Shown: positions 35,700-49,300, numbered from the stretch's first letter. The stretch: 64,000 nucleotides of DNA from Larix kaempferi (GCA_027924585.1 BSBM01000809.1:5082501-5146500); one strand, 5' to 3'. Numbers and translations are program-made. The notes: generated by a model not told the origin, from the sequence alone.

Positions 35700-36640
35700 G
35701 GCCCAACAACAAAGGCTATGGTCACCCTTTACAAAAATTTACTAGTCCATGTAGGTGAGGAAAGAGAGAAAACAAATTGGGAAGAAAACCCCCCCTCAAA
35801 ATCAACATGTATTACACCATAATAAATCTCTCTAAACTCCAAGCAAGTGTGAACTTGGTCAAATGTATGGAGGAATATTATTGTTGGGAAGAAGTGGAGT
35901 GTGCTCACCAAACTTGAACTTCTTGAGATCAGGTCCAAACGAGACTTTAGATTCTACATATTCAAGAGGAAATGCAGTTGTCATCATGTATTAGTGGATA
36001 GGAAGAAAGAGGCAAAGGAGGGAGAATGCATAATCTCCATAACTTGATCTATCCTTGAAAACATCCAATACTACACCAAAATTTGAACCAAAATCCTTAT
36101 ATGAAAGAGAGGAATTGAATTCCTCTTCGGTTTCTTAATAAGGATCAAGGTGTGAATGATATTCCACAACAAGCTTATCATCCTCACAATATGAGGAATG
36201 ATAGAAGAATAAAGAGGTGTCTCTAACTTCTTGAGGATTCGTGCTAGGAACCATGTAGGAACGGGAAGGATCATAGACAATGGAAGTGAGAGTGCAACTA
36301 ACAACCTTAAACTACATATTGGAATTCCAAATAACCATTAGATCACCTTCTTGCACACCAATGACTGGAAAAGGGTCCTCAATATCTGAAGTATGAGAGG
36401 ATAACACTGAATGGATGAAGAGGTAGAGTTCTTATTCAACAATATGGTTTGAATTTATTCTCTTGGATCACTACATATGAAGAGTAGAAATCAAAATTCT
36501 CAAAAAATTGTACTACAACTAGATAAGGGCTCAAGGCAAATGCCCCAGGATTTCTGTTGTAACTCCGCTGCTTCTGGTGCACTACAAAAACCACTACTGT
36601 GCTCCATAGGATCCCTAACAAAATTAACAAAATTCATATA
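35700..36640 (-). pseudogene. Decayed reading frame of unknown identity
   Basis: With two stops removed, the minus strand from about 36360 to 35860 gives a coherent translation (QEGDLMVIWNSNM, SIVYDPSRSYMVPSTNPQEV, SSYCEDDKLVVEYHSHLDPY, FKFGEHTPLLPNN). Another open piece lies at 36630-36436. I do not recognise the family. It may be the 3' continuation of the acidic ORF of the element that starts at 54573, or an unrelated remnant. Confidence 0.35.
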
Positions 36641-37300
36641 AAATAAAAAACATATGCAGATGTATAAATGCAAGAAACACAGTGAAAGTAAATTTCTACT
36701 ACACATCTAGCATGCATTCAACATATTCATAATAATCATCAAATAAAGACATTGTTGAATTAACACAAGAGAGTACTTATCTTGAAACGAAGTAGTCCCG
36801 AGCAACTGGCTATGCAACTGCAACGTTCTTCCCAACCATAGGCCAATTGTTCTCATTAATATCTCAACACAACTGCCACACTCAACTTGGGAATGATTTC
36901 TAAAAGGAAAAAGGAAATGGCAGACTCACACATAGCCAAATACACCAAAAATAAGCCAATCCAATCCACAATTGGGTTTGTCAGTTTGCTAAGGCAATGG
37001 AAAGGAAGAATTTCTAAGCTAGTGAGCCCCAACTTTGAGTCTTCAAGATTCCATGAAAATTTCTAGAGAGGAACTACCATGCTTGCTTCTACACCACTCT
37101 GATTAAAATCACCTTATTAAGTGGGGACTCAATCTCCCATACTACTTATTTCCCAAAAAAAAATTGAAACCAATGAGACTAAAAATTATTCCAGGGTCAA
37201 ATTGCTTGTATTGCACTCCAAAAAAAAGGAGTGCTCTCCAACCCATACCATCATGCAAGAGAATTCTTGGATCCCATTCCCTTGTATGCCTTATTCCAAA
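36641..37300. other. Unassigned retroelement-like non-coding sequence
   Basis: No domain is recognised. 'accactctgattaaaatcacc' near 37087 resembles a decayed primer-binding-site/LTR junction of a minus-strand element, but no LTR pair supports it. Confidence 0.35.
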
Positions 37301-37302
37301 CA

Positions 37303-38004
37303 TCATAAGTACAAAAGATAGATCATAAAAGTACATAACATCATAATAAAAATGTACATCAAGGAGGTGCCAGTCATCAAAGAATCATGAAAGTGCTTGT
37401 ACCTCCAAGTAAGTAGACCACCATTTACCAAGTGCATACAAGCATCAAGTGACCAATAAAGTATGCTCCGATGACATAGGTGGGGATCCCATGTCCTATA
37501 ATGATGCTCCAAAAGGATGTAAGATGCATCAAAATAATCAGCCATGTATTCTTTCATCCAAGAAGTGAATGAACAATTTCCACGAAAATCTGAACCAAGT
37601 AGGGAGCAAAGAAAAGAATGAGCCTTCAAGGGGCTCACCGAAGTACCATTTGTGCATTCATGAATATATATGTATCATCAAGAAATAACAAGGTATGTTT
37701 ATGCCAATAAAAATGTGCTCCAATCATATATCTCTTCACCCAAGTATCGGATGAAGTTCCTCCAACGTCAATTGAACTAAGCAAGGAGCAAGGAAAATCA
37801 CGAGTCTTCAAGTGACTCAAGTGAACATCATAGGTGCATCCATGAAGATATGTATCATCATAAGGAAAAAAAAGGATGCTTCTGCAAATGTAAATAATAA
37901 GGTGATCTAATATTTTCATCATCTAAAGGAGAGATAGGAGTTTCATACTACCCATGTGGCACCATCAAAAAGCAACTTTTCACCCATACTTCATTAGGAT
38001 GAAT
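37303..38004 (-). pseudogene. Reading-frame pieces with an internal repeat, left flank of the Tat insertion
   Basis: Two minus-strand frames (37922-37635 and 37638-37303) contain related stretches: HLKTRDFPCSLLSSIDVGG then WVKRYMIGAHFYWHKHTLL, and PLKAHSFLCSLLGSDFRGN then WMKEYMADYFDASYILL. At DNA level this is a diverged direct duplication (about 37500-37690 and 37705-37875). The frame joins, across the Tat-element insertion, to the sequence right of 53706 without a stop at the junction. So this is probably the continuation of the gene at 53827-54573. Family unknown. Confidence 0.45.
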
Positions 38005-38910
38005 TGTGTTGGAGAAAACTCACTATGGCTTGGGGTACACCACAACAGACAGGTGACTACCAGAAATCAACTCAATTCTCAGAACTATGCTATATAAATG
38101 ACAATGCTAAGATAATGAAGAAGATAACCAACCTCGATCCAAACGTTTGATGTAGATCCCCGTTGGAGCTTTTCAATCCATGCACTTGAATCTGCAAATT
38201 AGTCTTAACAGCCAAAATACAACAAGTACATATAATATATAAATGGCATTAACATCATCAATAGCAATGGTCCATGATATAACAAGTAAATGCAACCCAA
38301 TATAAGATAAACAACATTTACAACATTAATGGACGAGAATATGAGTATTTCTATTAATAAACAAGAAGAAGTACAAAGTGATACAACCTCTTGCCGGCAA
38401 CCAATCTGAACCAAGATCTGGATCAATCCACTTGTGCCTCCACCACTTCAATCCTCCATGAATGGCAAACTCAAACTAGATAGGAGTTTGGAAGGTGAAC
38501 ATAAAGGGTTCACAACTACAAGGATCAATGAGTGTACACTCAAGATAGGGAAAAAATCCAATAGAGTTCTCTTGCTCTTCTTTTTCCTCCCGTCCATAAA
38601 CCATATGTGCTCAATATATAGTCCTCTCAAAGGTAAGTGAAAGGACACATCGAGACATTACTTGGCGGATGGAGAGCCAAAGGTCACCCAATGACCGCTT
38701 TTTGGGAGTAAAAAGTAATAAACTAGTGGTTTTTACCATTTTACTTGATACCCGCGGGCTATAGTGATGCAACAAGCGGGTCAGAGGAAAAATGAGGAAA
38801 AATGAGAAAAAAATATGTCTGGAGGATATAAAGTGAATCTGAGTCAGTGAAATGGATCCTATAGGCCAAAGAATGTTGATGCTCACAAGGTGGAATATTC
38901 CGTTGTAACA
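38005..38910 (-). repeat. 3' LTR of the Tat-like element
   Basis: 906 bases. It matches 52798-53705 but has about 18 bases (near 38381-38398) that the 5' LTR lacks. It lacks a short GC-richer insertion present near 53548-53578 of the 5' LTR. Confidence 0.92.
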
Positions 38911-40930
38911 GATGCCCCCTAATGTGTGAGGTCAGAGACTGATGCTACGATGGCCGAAATACATTATAAAACTTAGAAGTGGAGTGATGGAGACACAAGT
39001 GGAAAGAGCAGCTCACTCGTCATAATACAATAGTATCCCTAAATACATGTCAGTAGTACAACAATATGATACAATGGCCATGAATAGGGAGTACATAATG
39101 GATATATGTCATAAGTGATCATAGCCATGATCCCTCTACAGTAAGATATGGTCTCCTGCTGAAAAGGAAACAACTGGTGCAAACTGGAGGTACAAACTGT
39201 TGATATTTGAGAGGTGATATCTCAGATGTAAAGTCAAAGTCATAAGTAGCATATTGAATGCCACTATCGCCTGGGGTCTTCTGCACAAGTCTTCGACGGT
39301 GCAAGTCCCATCACGTGAATAAACGAGTTGGGTTCGAACCTGATGTGACATCGTCTGATTACCGATCAATGATGTATATCGTTAATAGACGCGAGATAAC
39401 CCACCAATAATGAAAATGGGCATCAAGGTACAAAGTACAATCATCGGAGCGTGAATAAATGAGTTGAAGTCGAACACTAGGATGAATCCATCGATCAGGG
39501 GACATTGATGTATTCCCAAAATTGTCGATGGCGAGAGAACCTGCCAATAATGACAGCAAGCCTCAAGGTACTCAACCGAACTCTAAGCCTCAAGTACCGG
39601 AATAAATGGGTTGAAGTTGACGGAATGAGACTCCCTGGAAGGAGGGCATTAAGGTATCCCCCATCAACCAGCACGAGGTACCAGCTATGCTGAAAGATTT
39701 GGAAGAAATCAGGTGAAATGGACTGACTCAATAAGGATGGCTGATATGCAATAGTCAAGAGATCTAAGGAGTGGCTGACACTGGTTTCAGGACTTCCTTT
39801 GAACAAGAGCATGAGCAGATGGATAGACTCAGGCAACATAGACTTGACATAAACTGTGCAATGCAGGAGGCATTACAAAGGGCTCCATAATGACTGGAAG
39901 CTTAACCAATCGGTGGAGAAGACTGAGAAACAAGTACAGCACCTAAGGTCCAACTATAGTCCCTACTCATAATGTACAGAGTGGAATGAATGCTCTGTTC
40001 AAAGGCGACACAATAGCTGCCAACAAGAAGTAGTAACCATAATCCCGTCCGGCTTTTTGGAATATTTGATTTTTTTGGGGGGTCTTTTTCATATTTGGAA
40101 AAATCTTGAAAAAGAATAAAATTGCTTATAGTACAACAAGTGAGGGAACGAGTGTCAAATAGCGAGCAGACTAGTTCCAAGCAGTAGAACATACCTATGA
40201 TCAATGCAAGGAAGTGCATACAGGATGTGGACAATCGAGGGGGGATGTTCCCTCAGGGTCAAAAGGGTCATCAAATTGTGAAGGGAAAATATAAGCTCTA
40301 CAAGGCTCGACAGGGAAAAGTGCTCAGGCACCAGGCTAACAATTGAGTAAGCGGGAGCCAGCACAAGGCTCAAGCAGCAAGCAGGATGATGCAATGCAAT
40401 CACAACATGATATAACTGAGGGGAATCCTTAAGGGAGATGGCCAGCATAAGACAAAGTAGAGTATGAGTCTTTATCGCAATGTCATGGCGTAACTACAAA
40501 GGACTCCCAGTCCTAAGGACAAACAACGGCATGGGCACCAAAATTCATAAGGGGGTTCTAACTAGGGTACCCATGTTCAGAAAATCCCTACCGCCACATA
40601 ACGACACTTCTATAGTAGTGTGAAGGTTCCGTGTCAGTTACGAAGCGGGGTCACACCTAGGGTTTATGAAAGTGGTCAATAGGTCAAATGCATAATGCAC
40701 ATGGAAATGGCATCTAACCTATATGCCATGTGTGAAATGTACCTGTCGTAGGTGTGAAATGGTCCAGAACAACTTTCGCCGACAAAATCTGATTAAAAAA
40801 TACTACTCCAATACAGTATATTAGTCCATAATGGCACAAAACGGTAAAAACTATAGACAAGTGGGTCCTAAAAATTATAAATAGTAATAAAAAATTACAA
40901 TTTACAATTCATTTTTACTATTCACCCATT
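38911..40930. other. Tat 3' untranslated region, no sense gene recognised
   Basis: Two kilobases between the 3' LTR and the antisense gene. Apart from the tandem repeat I see only short frames without domains. Confidence 0.5.
39300..39640. repeat. Degenerate tandem repeat in the Tat 3' region
   Basis: Three diverged units of about 140-150 bases, anchored by 'gaataaacgagttgggttc' (39318), 'gaataaatgagttgaagtc' (39452) and 'gaataaatgggttgaagtt' (39600), with shared 'gagataacccaccaataatg' / 'gagagaacctgccaataatg' segments. Tat elements are known to gather tandem repeats between pol and the 3' LTR. Confidence 0.65.
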
Positions 40931-40959
40931 TGGAGCTTTGTGGTTAGTTTTCACCTAAA

Positions 40960-42560
40960 AGTTCAGTTGCCGATTCTGGGAGCTACGAGCCACCGTTCAT
41001 CGAACCGTCCGGAGCAGGTTGGTAGTCTCATCCATACCTTTCATTTCAATGCTTTCATTTTTATTTTTAGTGGTGGGAGTTTTTGTTTGGCCAATCCCTA
41101 AATGGCTTCGGCGCTACCCACAGGCTGTAGCTATGCAGGTCGCGGGTAGGGAAAGATACTTGCATTCAATGAACAAACTAACTACGGGTACCCGCACCTG
41201 TATACAAGTTAGCCTGCGGGTACGACCATGTAGTTGGTTTTTTAAAAGAATTTGACTAAAATGCTTGTTTTTCTTCACTCCAGGATGGTTCTAGAGTGGA
41301 GGAAGAGGGAGCATGACCAAGTTGATGAGGTCGTGCACAACGATGTGCAAGCACAGCAGGCATTGCAAGCATGTGGGTTGTACAAATTTTGGAGTATAGG
41401 GGGTTTGAGGGCCCAAAAACTATTACTCCAGCACTTGATCAACTATTGGGATGTTGATGCACAGAACTTCAATCTCAATGGGAAAATCCTCACACTAGAA
41501 GTGGACAACATCTACTTCATTACCGGTTTGTCCCGTCAAGGTGAGGAGGCTAGTCTTCGGTCTCGTACTATGGGTGGTGGGATCACCGTCCTTGACTACA
41601 TAGCGCGGTATTTCCCCGCAAACACACACACAGTGGGAAGTCAGGTGCCCATCAATTCCATAGTGAATCTGAGCATGAAGATCATTGTGGCTACCTTAGT
41701 GCGGATCACGGGATCCAAAGCTTTGCACTAGGCGTCCAAGCTAGTGATGTTCTATGCATCACAATGCATGCAGCCTATAGTATTTGACTGGTGTACCACA
41801 CTGTTGGGGTCTATGAAGACCCAACTGACAGAATCCAAAGAAGGGAAGGCCAAAAACTTCGGGTATGGGAGTATCCTATGCAACTTCTTCTTTGAGAGGG
41901 TTCCAGGGCTTAGTCCGAGGGTGGATGTCCCTCCTTATAGTCTCCGGGATCCAGCCCTGACCCGGTGGGTTGAGGTATTGACACGAAAGGGTGGTGGTCG
42001 TCTGGCATCACCATATACCAAGGAGTTCTTCTGCTAGCGGGACCGACAGGTCATTTCCATAAAGGACTACCCCTATGTAAGGATAGACTTCTGCCAGGAT
42101 AGGGACATGCCACTCCCACCAAACGGTTCGAAGACATTGGTGAGTACTCTTTTTGGTTTTTTGTGTATTAAATTTTTATGGATTTTTTATTATAGATGTA
42201 AATGCAAAAATCTTTTTGGTGGTAGTATCATATTCTAATGGTTGACTGTTTGCTCGCAGACAAAGGCCCAGTGAGACCTGATTGCTTCCCGAGACATGGT
42301 CGTCGAGGCAGGGGTGAGGAGGCAGGCGATGTTGCAGCAGGACGCACTCTACAAACCTTGTGGCACAACCTCACACGGATGGTTGCTAGGGTTCCACTGA
42401 TAGAGGTGGCGAGACTACCTTAGGCCATGCAACGCTAAGTAGTGGGGGTTCTGGGTGACTGGGTGCAGCTACTGTAGCGAGTAGCCAATGCAGTTCAGTA
42501 TTTTTATGAGACACATCCTGTCGGGGCGGCAGCTAGGCCTCCTCGTAGGGAGTAGATATC
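40960..42560 (+). pseudogene. Antisense plant-mobile-domain (aminotransferase-like) gene with introns, decayed
   Basis: Plus strand, antisense to the Tat element. A GT-AG intron seems to run from 'gagcag|gttggt' (about 41018) to 'ctccag|gatgg' (41284). The next exon reads MVLEWRKREHDQVDE, GLYKFWSIGGLRAQKLLLQH, LINYWDVDAQNFNLNGKI, LTLEVDNIYFITGLSRQGEE. This follows the PMD pattern (helical region, L..YW......F.L..GE.T.TL.DV..ITGL). A second intron (about 42139-42259, gtgagt...ctcgcag) leads to a last exon that ends near 42557. TAG stops at 41729-41731, 42036-42038 and in the last exon disable it. Gene-like antisense ORFs are known from some Tat-group elements. Confidence 0.65.
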
Positions 42561-42833
42561 TTAGGATTTCATTTTTTGTATCGATATGTATATTTTTGAG
42601 GGCTACGGGCTCCAGTTTTGTATGACAATACCATTTTTGGACATATTTATATATATAATTTTGGTTCTCTGGTTCTACTATATGTGTGTATGTACAAATG
42701 TATGAATGTCTTCTTATATTTATGTGCTTCATGGTGAATGTGACAAATGCCAATCTAATACATAGTTAGCATATGCATCAGATATATGATTAACACTTCT
42801 CGGAACATGTATGTATGTAATTGAAACAAAATA

Positions 42834-43140
42834 TCATTCCAAGAGTCTTACCCTTAGGAATTTCCGTAGTAGCGTAGGATCTCGCACATGGTACTGCCCA
42901 TTCAGCTGAGACACAACTGGCTGTGAATCCAGGTGGACTTCTAAAGACTGGATGCCACGGGAAATGGCATCCCGAAGCAGCTCAATGACGGCACTATACT
43001 CAGCCACATTGTTAGATGTAGGACCAAGACAAGCACCTCCTGAGGACACAACTAGGTGGTCAGGTGAGAAAATAACCCAGGCAGTAGAAGAAAGCTACTG
43101 CGTATGACGGCTAGCACCATCCGTGAATCCTAAGAACGTA
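42834..43140 (-). pseudogene. Archaeal-type RNase H module downstream of the integrase
   Basis: The minus strand from 43140 reads FLGFTDGASR, then (after a TAG) TAWVIFSPDHLVVSSGGACL, TSNNVAEYSAVIELLRDAI, LEVHLDSQPVVSQLNGQYHV, RDPTLLRKFLRV. The D...(NN.AEY)...DSQ.VV.QLNG pattern is the second RNase H of Tat-group elements. It lies in a different frame from gag-pol and about 200 bases after the integrase end. It would help remove RNA during reverse transcription. One internal stop is visible. Confidence 0.8.
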
Positions 43141-43341
43141 GGAAACTTGGCTGACATCTGTCAATCAAGCGGAAGCTAATCAGCAGACCCGAAAACCAAA
43201 AGAAATCTAAACTATGTACAGAAGCAACTATACAATAGTATAGAAAAGTATCATCCTGAACCATAGGTTCAAGCGTAATACCGCTTGAGGTAGAGCCCAT
43301 TTCTAGGCTACTTCAAGACAGTCCCCTCATAGTCTTCTAAT

Positions 43342-46300
43342 TCATAGGCTTCTTTTTTCTAGGACACGCCTCACGGTGTAAGGACCGTGCCACATGGGGT
43401 TGAACTTGCCTTCCCCCAGGGGTTCTTTAGCTTGGTCATATAAGAGGACCAAGTCACCTTCAACATACTGCCGAGGACGGACAGACCTATCATACTGAAC
43501 CTTAACACGACGTTTGTTGGCATCTATGGCCACAGCGGAATCTCGGCATTGCTCGTCAAGTTGTTCAAGGTGGATTAAACGTTGCTCAAGACCCATCGTA
43601 TTAGGGAGGAGCTCTATGGCCAGTTTAAGCGAAGGGATCTCGCATTCAATCGGGAAAAGTGACTCCACACCGTGAACTAGTTGAAATGGTGAGAACCCGG
43701 TGGCAGTCTTGACTGCGGTTCGATACGCCCACAAAGCAGGATATAACATGATGTGCCAATTGGTATTGCTTTGTTGGATGGTACGTTGGAGAATGGTCTT
43801 CAAAGACTTATTGACTGCTTCTACTTGACCATTCGCTTGGGGAAAATAAGAAGATGAGTGTTCTTGACGAAACCCAAGCTTGAGAGACAAATCCTCCATC
43901 ATCTTGTTCTGAAAGTGACTGCCATGGTCAGTGACAATCTCTTTCGGAATACCAAACCAAGTTATAATTTGATTGAATACTAAGTGGGTTGTTGTAGCAC
44001 GATCGGATTTAATGGTAGGCATGGCCCCAGCCCATTTGGAAAAATAGTCCACGGCCACTATGATATGGTGATTCCCCCCAGCCAAAGCTGGTTTGCAATC
44101 CATGAAATCCACCCCCCACTTGGTGAAGGGATCGACGGTGACGACCGGATGAAGGGGCGCTAGATGCGAGCATATGTTCCAAGAAAACACCTAACAAGGG
44201 TGACATCTCTTCACAGCATTAACACAATCCTTAAAGATGGAATGCCAAAAATAACCAACTCGCATAATACGTTGGGTTGTAGCAAGCCCGGATAAGTGAC
44301 CGCCACATGCCCCAGCATGGCAATCATTAAGCACCCGCTCTGCTTCTTCGTGAGTTAAGCAACGACGGAGGATAGAATCCTTTCCTCGGTGATACAAAGT
44401 GTCGCCGACAATAGTATAATCTTTAGCATGATGTTTTACATGCCGTCGCTTATCTCATGAATAGTGCGGAGGAAACTTCAAAGTTTGGAGATATACAATG
44501 ACATACCCATACCAAGGGACCTCTGACGAGATAAGAAATAAGTGCTAATCCACAAAGGAATCTTCATGAACGACATCATCATCAAGTCTCGGAAGGTCCA
44601 ACATAATCTCAGCAAATACCAACGATTTCACTGACTTTGACGGAGAAAAATCGAGATCGAACTCCTGAAGGATAACAATCCATTTATTGTACTTCCCCCC
44701 GATAAGACGTCATGATAGCACGAACTGAAACGGATTGATATGTGCTACAACTATGGTGATTCTAAGCAGAATGTAATGTCGTAATCGCTGGACTGAATGA
44801 ACAGTCGCAAGCGCCAGCTTTTCCACATGAGTATATCTTATCTCAGCATCTACTAGATTTTGACTAAGGTAATAGATGACATGCTCGACAAGCACATCAT
44901 CCACCTGAACCAAGACCATGCCAATTGTATCTTGAGACGTAGACACATAAAGGATAAAATCTCATGCGAAGTCGGGTGGACTAAGTACAGGGGCTGATAC
45001 CAAATCTCTCTTAAGGGCGTCGAAAGACTGCTGGGCTCACTCATCCCAGATAAAAGGTGTGTCCTTCTTCAATAAGCGCGCGAAACCTTTGGTAAGATTA
45101 GCATAATTGACTACAAAATGGCGTAGAAAAGTGGCTCTCCCTTGGAGGCTCTGAAGTTGTAACAAATTGCGCAGAGGAGGCAACTGAAGTATTGCCTCAA
45201 CTTTGAGAGGATCGACTCTAATACCCTCTTTCGAAACTATGAAGCCCAGAAGGCGACCCGTCCTTATAGCAAAGATGCATTTGTTAGGATTCAATCAAAT
45301 ATTGTATCGTATACATCGTTCGAGAATCATGCGGAGGTGCTTGGGGTTGTCCATTCTCTTGCAGGAATGGCCGGCAAGATCATCCAAGAAAACCTCCATA
45401 ATCTTTTTAAGATCGTGAAAGGCGTAGGTCATGGCGCGCTGAAACGTAGCTCCGGCTTTTTTAAGGCCGAAGAGCATTTTATGATATGCAAATGTTCCCC
45501 AAGGACAAATAAAAGTTGTCTTATGTTGATCCTTGGGTTTGATTTGAATCTGGTTATATCCCGAAAATCCGTCCATGAAGAAAAAAATCTCACTTTCGAC
45601 GCAAGCATCCAAGATTTGATCTATGAATGGTGTGGGGAAGTTGTCTTTCGGACATGCACGGTTCAAATCTCTAAAGTCAGTGCATACACGGATCTATCCC
45701 TGCTTCTTATCCACGGGAACAGGGTTTGACACCCATTCAGTAAGGGGAACGGGGTAAATGAAACCAGCTTTGAGCAGTTTCTCCACCTCTTCCTTGATAG
45801 CGGCTGCTTTTCTAGGGTTCACAGCACATAAGCGTTGTCGAACCAGTTTAGCAATGGGATACGTTCTAATCTCATGTTCAACAATGCGGGGATCTATTCC
45901 TGGCATCTCCTCATATGACCAGGCGAAAGCTTCCCAGAATTCTGTAAACAATTTCGTGTAAATAGCAATCTCCTCAGGAGTGCAATCATCACCGATGTAG
46001 ACATTCTCAACTATTCCGGGAGTACGAGATATATTGATCGACGTAGTTGGGGAAATGCTAGCCATATTCCCTTCCGCAAAAACATCGTGCGACTCCAAAA
46101 GAGCCACAGGGTGACCAACCATCTCTGCTAGAGTCGTCCTAAACTCTTCTTGTTCAGCAAGCTCGAGTTTGGGAAGGAAATAAGAGCAATGGTGCATATC
46201 TTCCCAAGGTCTCTCACTACCACACATGGCCTCCATAATAGCTTCATCAGAAGGAAAAGTATCATCGAGGCAATCGTGGGAACAAGACGAGTTGGCTACC

Positions 46301-49300
46301 CAAATCGACAGCGTAACGGGATCTTCCTCGACTGTCTGGGAAGAAGAGAGATCTGGTTCTGCAGTGGCTTGTTGAATATGTTGGTAAGCAAGCTCAGCTA
46401 CAGACAGTGGCATAGACATCCTGACATGCGAAATGTTTCCAGACGTGGAACTCGTGGACGGTAAAGTCCATGGATCATCGAAATAGGAAGTCCGGAATGA
46501 CATATTATGCGAAGGAGGAGACGCATCGTCGGTAATAATTCCAATAAAATTCACAGGTGTGGAAAAATCATAAGTTCCCATCAATGAAGGGTACATGCCA
46601 ACACCCATGTTCCTAGTTTCCGGCTGAGAATGAATATCCTACGGGACTATGGATCCCGTGGATGCTATGGAACAGGAGTTAACGTAATCCAGTTGATCGA
46701 TGGTCACAATCTTTCCTTCGTGAGGAAATCAGATAACTCTGAATACATTGGACGCGACAGATTTCATGGCATACATCCAATTCCGACCCAGTAAAAGGTT
46801 GTATTCGATGGGCACATCAACCACCTCGACTTCAATAGGCACAAACTTACCTCCCAAGGAAACAACAAGGGAAGGGATAATTCCATGCGGCTTAAATGAA
46901 TGACCGCCGAATGCAGTGAGCGTGCTTCTAGACGCGAGTATGGGAGGAGAGAAAAGAGCTTTCCAACAAGCTAACGACATTACTGACGCAGAAGCACCTT
47001 CGTCAACCATAGTACGTTTGAAAAAACTCTGAAGGCACACCACCTGGATTTGAAAAGTCACGTGGTAGGTTAAGCGAGGTTGGACATTAGTAGTGTCGAA
47101 CTTGATAACAGTCGGACTTCCCCCATACTGAACTCCTAACGCACTCAAAAGAGCATGCTTCTGAGAAGGGCAGGCTTGCAAAACTTCAAGAGCCGACATG
47201 GCACATGGATTTTGGCCCAAATCTTCTATAATGGAGTAGTTGTGGGTGGCTCGAGCATTAGGATTATGCATAGAGCGCGTAAGAACACCTTTCGGTATCC
47301 GCAGCATAATAGAGGGCTTCTCGATATGCAAGGAATTGTCAAGAGGAGGGGGAGGCTCACTCTCCAAATTGGGTTGTGGTTCATCATAATCGCGCTGACG
47401 AGTGACAACACTAACCTCTGACTGAACCATGTTCACACATCCATAACCACTAGTATCGGAAGTAGACGTTGTCATCTCAGTAGGTCCATAATCAGTGGTG
47501 GGAGCATGCGAAGCCATGTTTTGGTGATGAGGTAGGGGATCCTTCAACACAGCTGGTCTCTGTGCCAAGTGCTTCGATGATTCTTTAATACGAGGACATA
47601 AGTGAGTACGATGGTCTTCCCCATAGAGCTTGCAAGGAAAATTCACCTTACACTTAGGTTTACAGTCCTCACCAGCATTTCCACCTTCCCGAGGAGGGTT
47701 GGCATTATCCTTACGGGGGATATTGCGATTGCTATTGTTATTCCCATTGTTTCCACCCTTACGATTATTTCTCCCCTTTTTCTTACCACCAAGTTGCTGG
47801 TTACCTGACTGGTTCGTCGTTTGCACACTGTGTACATCGGACGATGGGGTGGAAGTGGACAAGGTGTGAACCTGTCCGGGAGTAGACTGGTTTAGTGACA
47901 AATTCTGCATTTGATTAGCTACCAAATCTATGGGGTGAGTGCTTGCAGATCCAATGATGCCATCGGCATCCAGTCCAAGAACTGACGTAGGCTCATGACG
48001 TGTATGCGGTGCGTCAAGGATGATGTCATACAAAATGCCAAACTGAGAGTATAATCAGTCTAACTGCTGGATTTTCAAGATAGCTTGTTCCTCAGTCACA
48101 ATGTCAGACATCGAAACATACTTAGCAATGTATGGGAGTAGAAACTTGAGGAACCATTCCAATAGGAACTCTGGAGGCATGTTGGCTTTCACTAACCTCT
48201 TCCGTTGACGCCACTCTTGAACGTGGTCAGAAATATGCGTGGCCTTGTTCTGATGGAAGGTAGATAAAAGTTCAATGCCAGTATCATAGTGAATGCGCAA
48301 CTGGAAATGATCTAAGAAAACCAAAGCAATCTCGTTAAAACCCCTATAAGTGTTTCCAGGCAACTCGACATACCACTTCGCGGTTGCCCCTGTGAGGGTG
48401 CGTTGAAATAGTCATAATCTAACGGAATTGTGATTCAAAGAGTTGGAGGAGCACCAAAGGTGGAATGTCATGACATGATCTCCCAGGTCCTCACCACCTT
48501 TCCCCTCAAACTTAGGAATTTCCGAAGGGAGCTTGGTAGGGATCGGGGTCCAAGTAGGGTCGTGACACACCGGATCATTCGTGAGCTTCGAAAGATCCGG
48601 AAGATTCAAGCATGCAAGGAACGGGAGCTGAGGCTGGAAAGCTTGATTATAAGCCCCCATAAAAGGTTGGTTAAATGGAACCATGTTATAAGATGGACCA
48701 AAAGCTTGACCATGAGGATTATACTACTGATAATAAGGACCTGACAGACCATAAGCTTTCCCATGGCCATAGGATTGATAACCTCCTCTGGCTTGACCCA
48801 TCTGAGAGTAAGCCCCCAACGAGGGTAGTGCCCCCAGTGGGTATAGTATGACTAGTGCTAGCGTGACTACCAAACGTAGTGGAAGGCTCAACGGTACTAT
48901 AACTAGGCATACCAAAAGAGAGTGCAGTTGGGTTGATCGTAGGCCCAGTGTCGTCATGCAACTCTGGAATCCCGTGTCTATAACTGCGTGGAAATGAAGG
49001 AACGGACGGATCATCCTGTTCTTCATCCTCGGGTAAGGTTGGAATCTCGTAAAGATAATTATCCAGATTCGAAGGATCGAACAGATCTCGTTCAAGTGGA
49101 TTAGGCCAAATAGAACTAGTTTAAGTCTCGGGTGGATCACCTCCCCACTCCTCACAAGGAGTATGGGGATCGAAAGTGTGGTCAACTCTACCCGATGGAG
49201 TCAAAGGTTTTTCCTCAGTATCGGAATGTGTAGCAGTCATGACGTCTTGGACGTAAGCCTTGTAAGAATCTGAAGACTCAGAGGGAGCCTTCCAGTGTCC

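Noticed and set aside
38005-38910. Short ORFs in the Tat LTR as genes
   Set aside because: They occur in LTR sequence, differ between the two LTR copies and match no domain.
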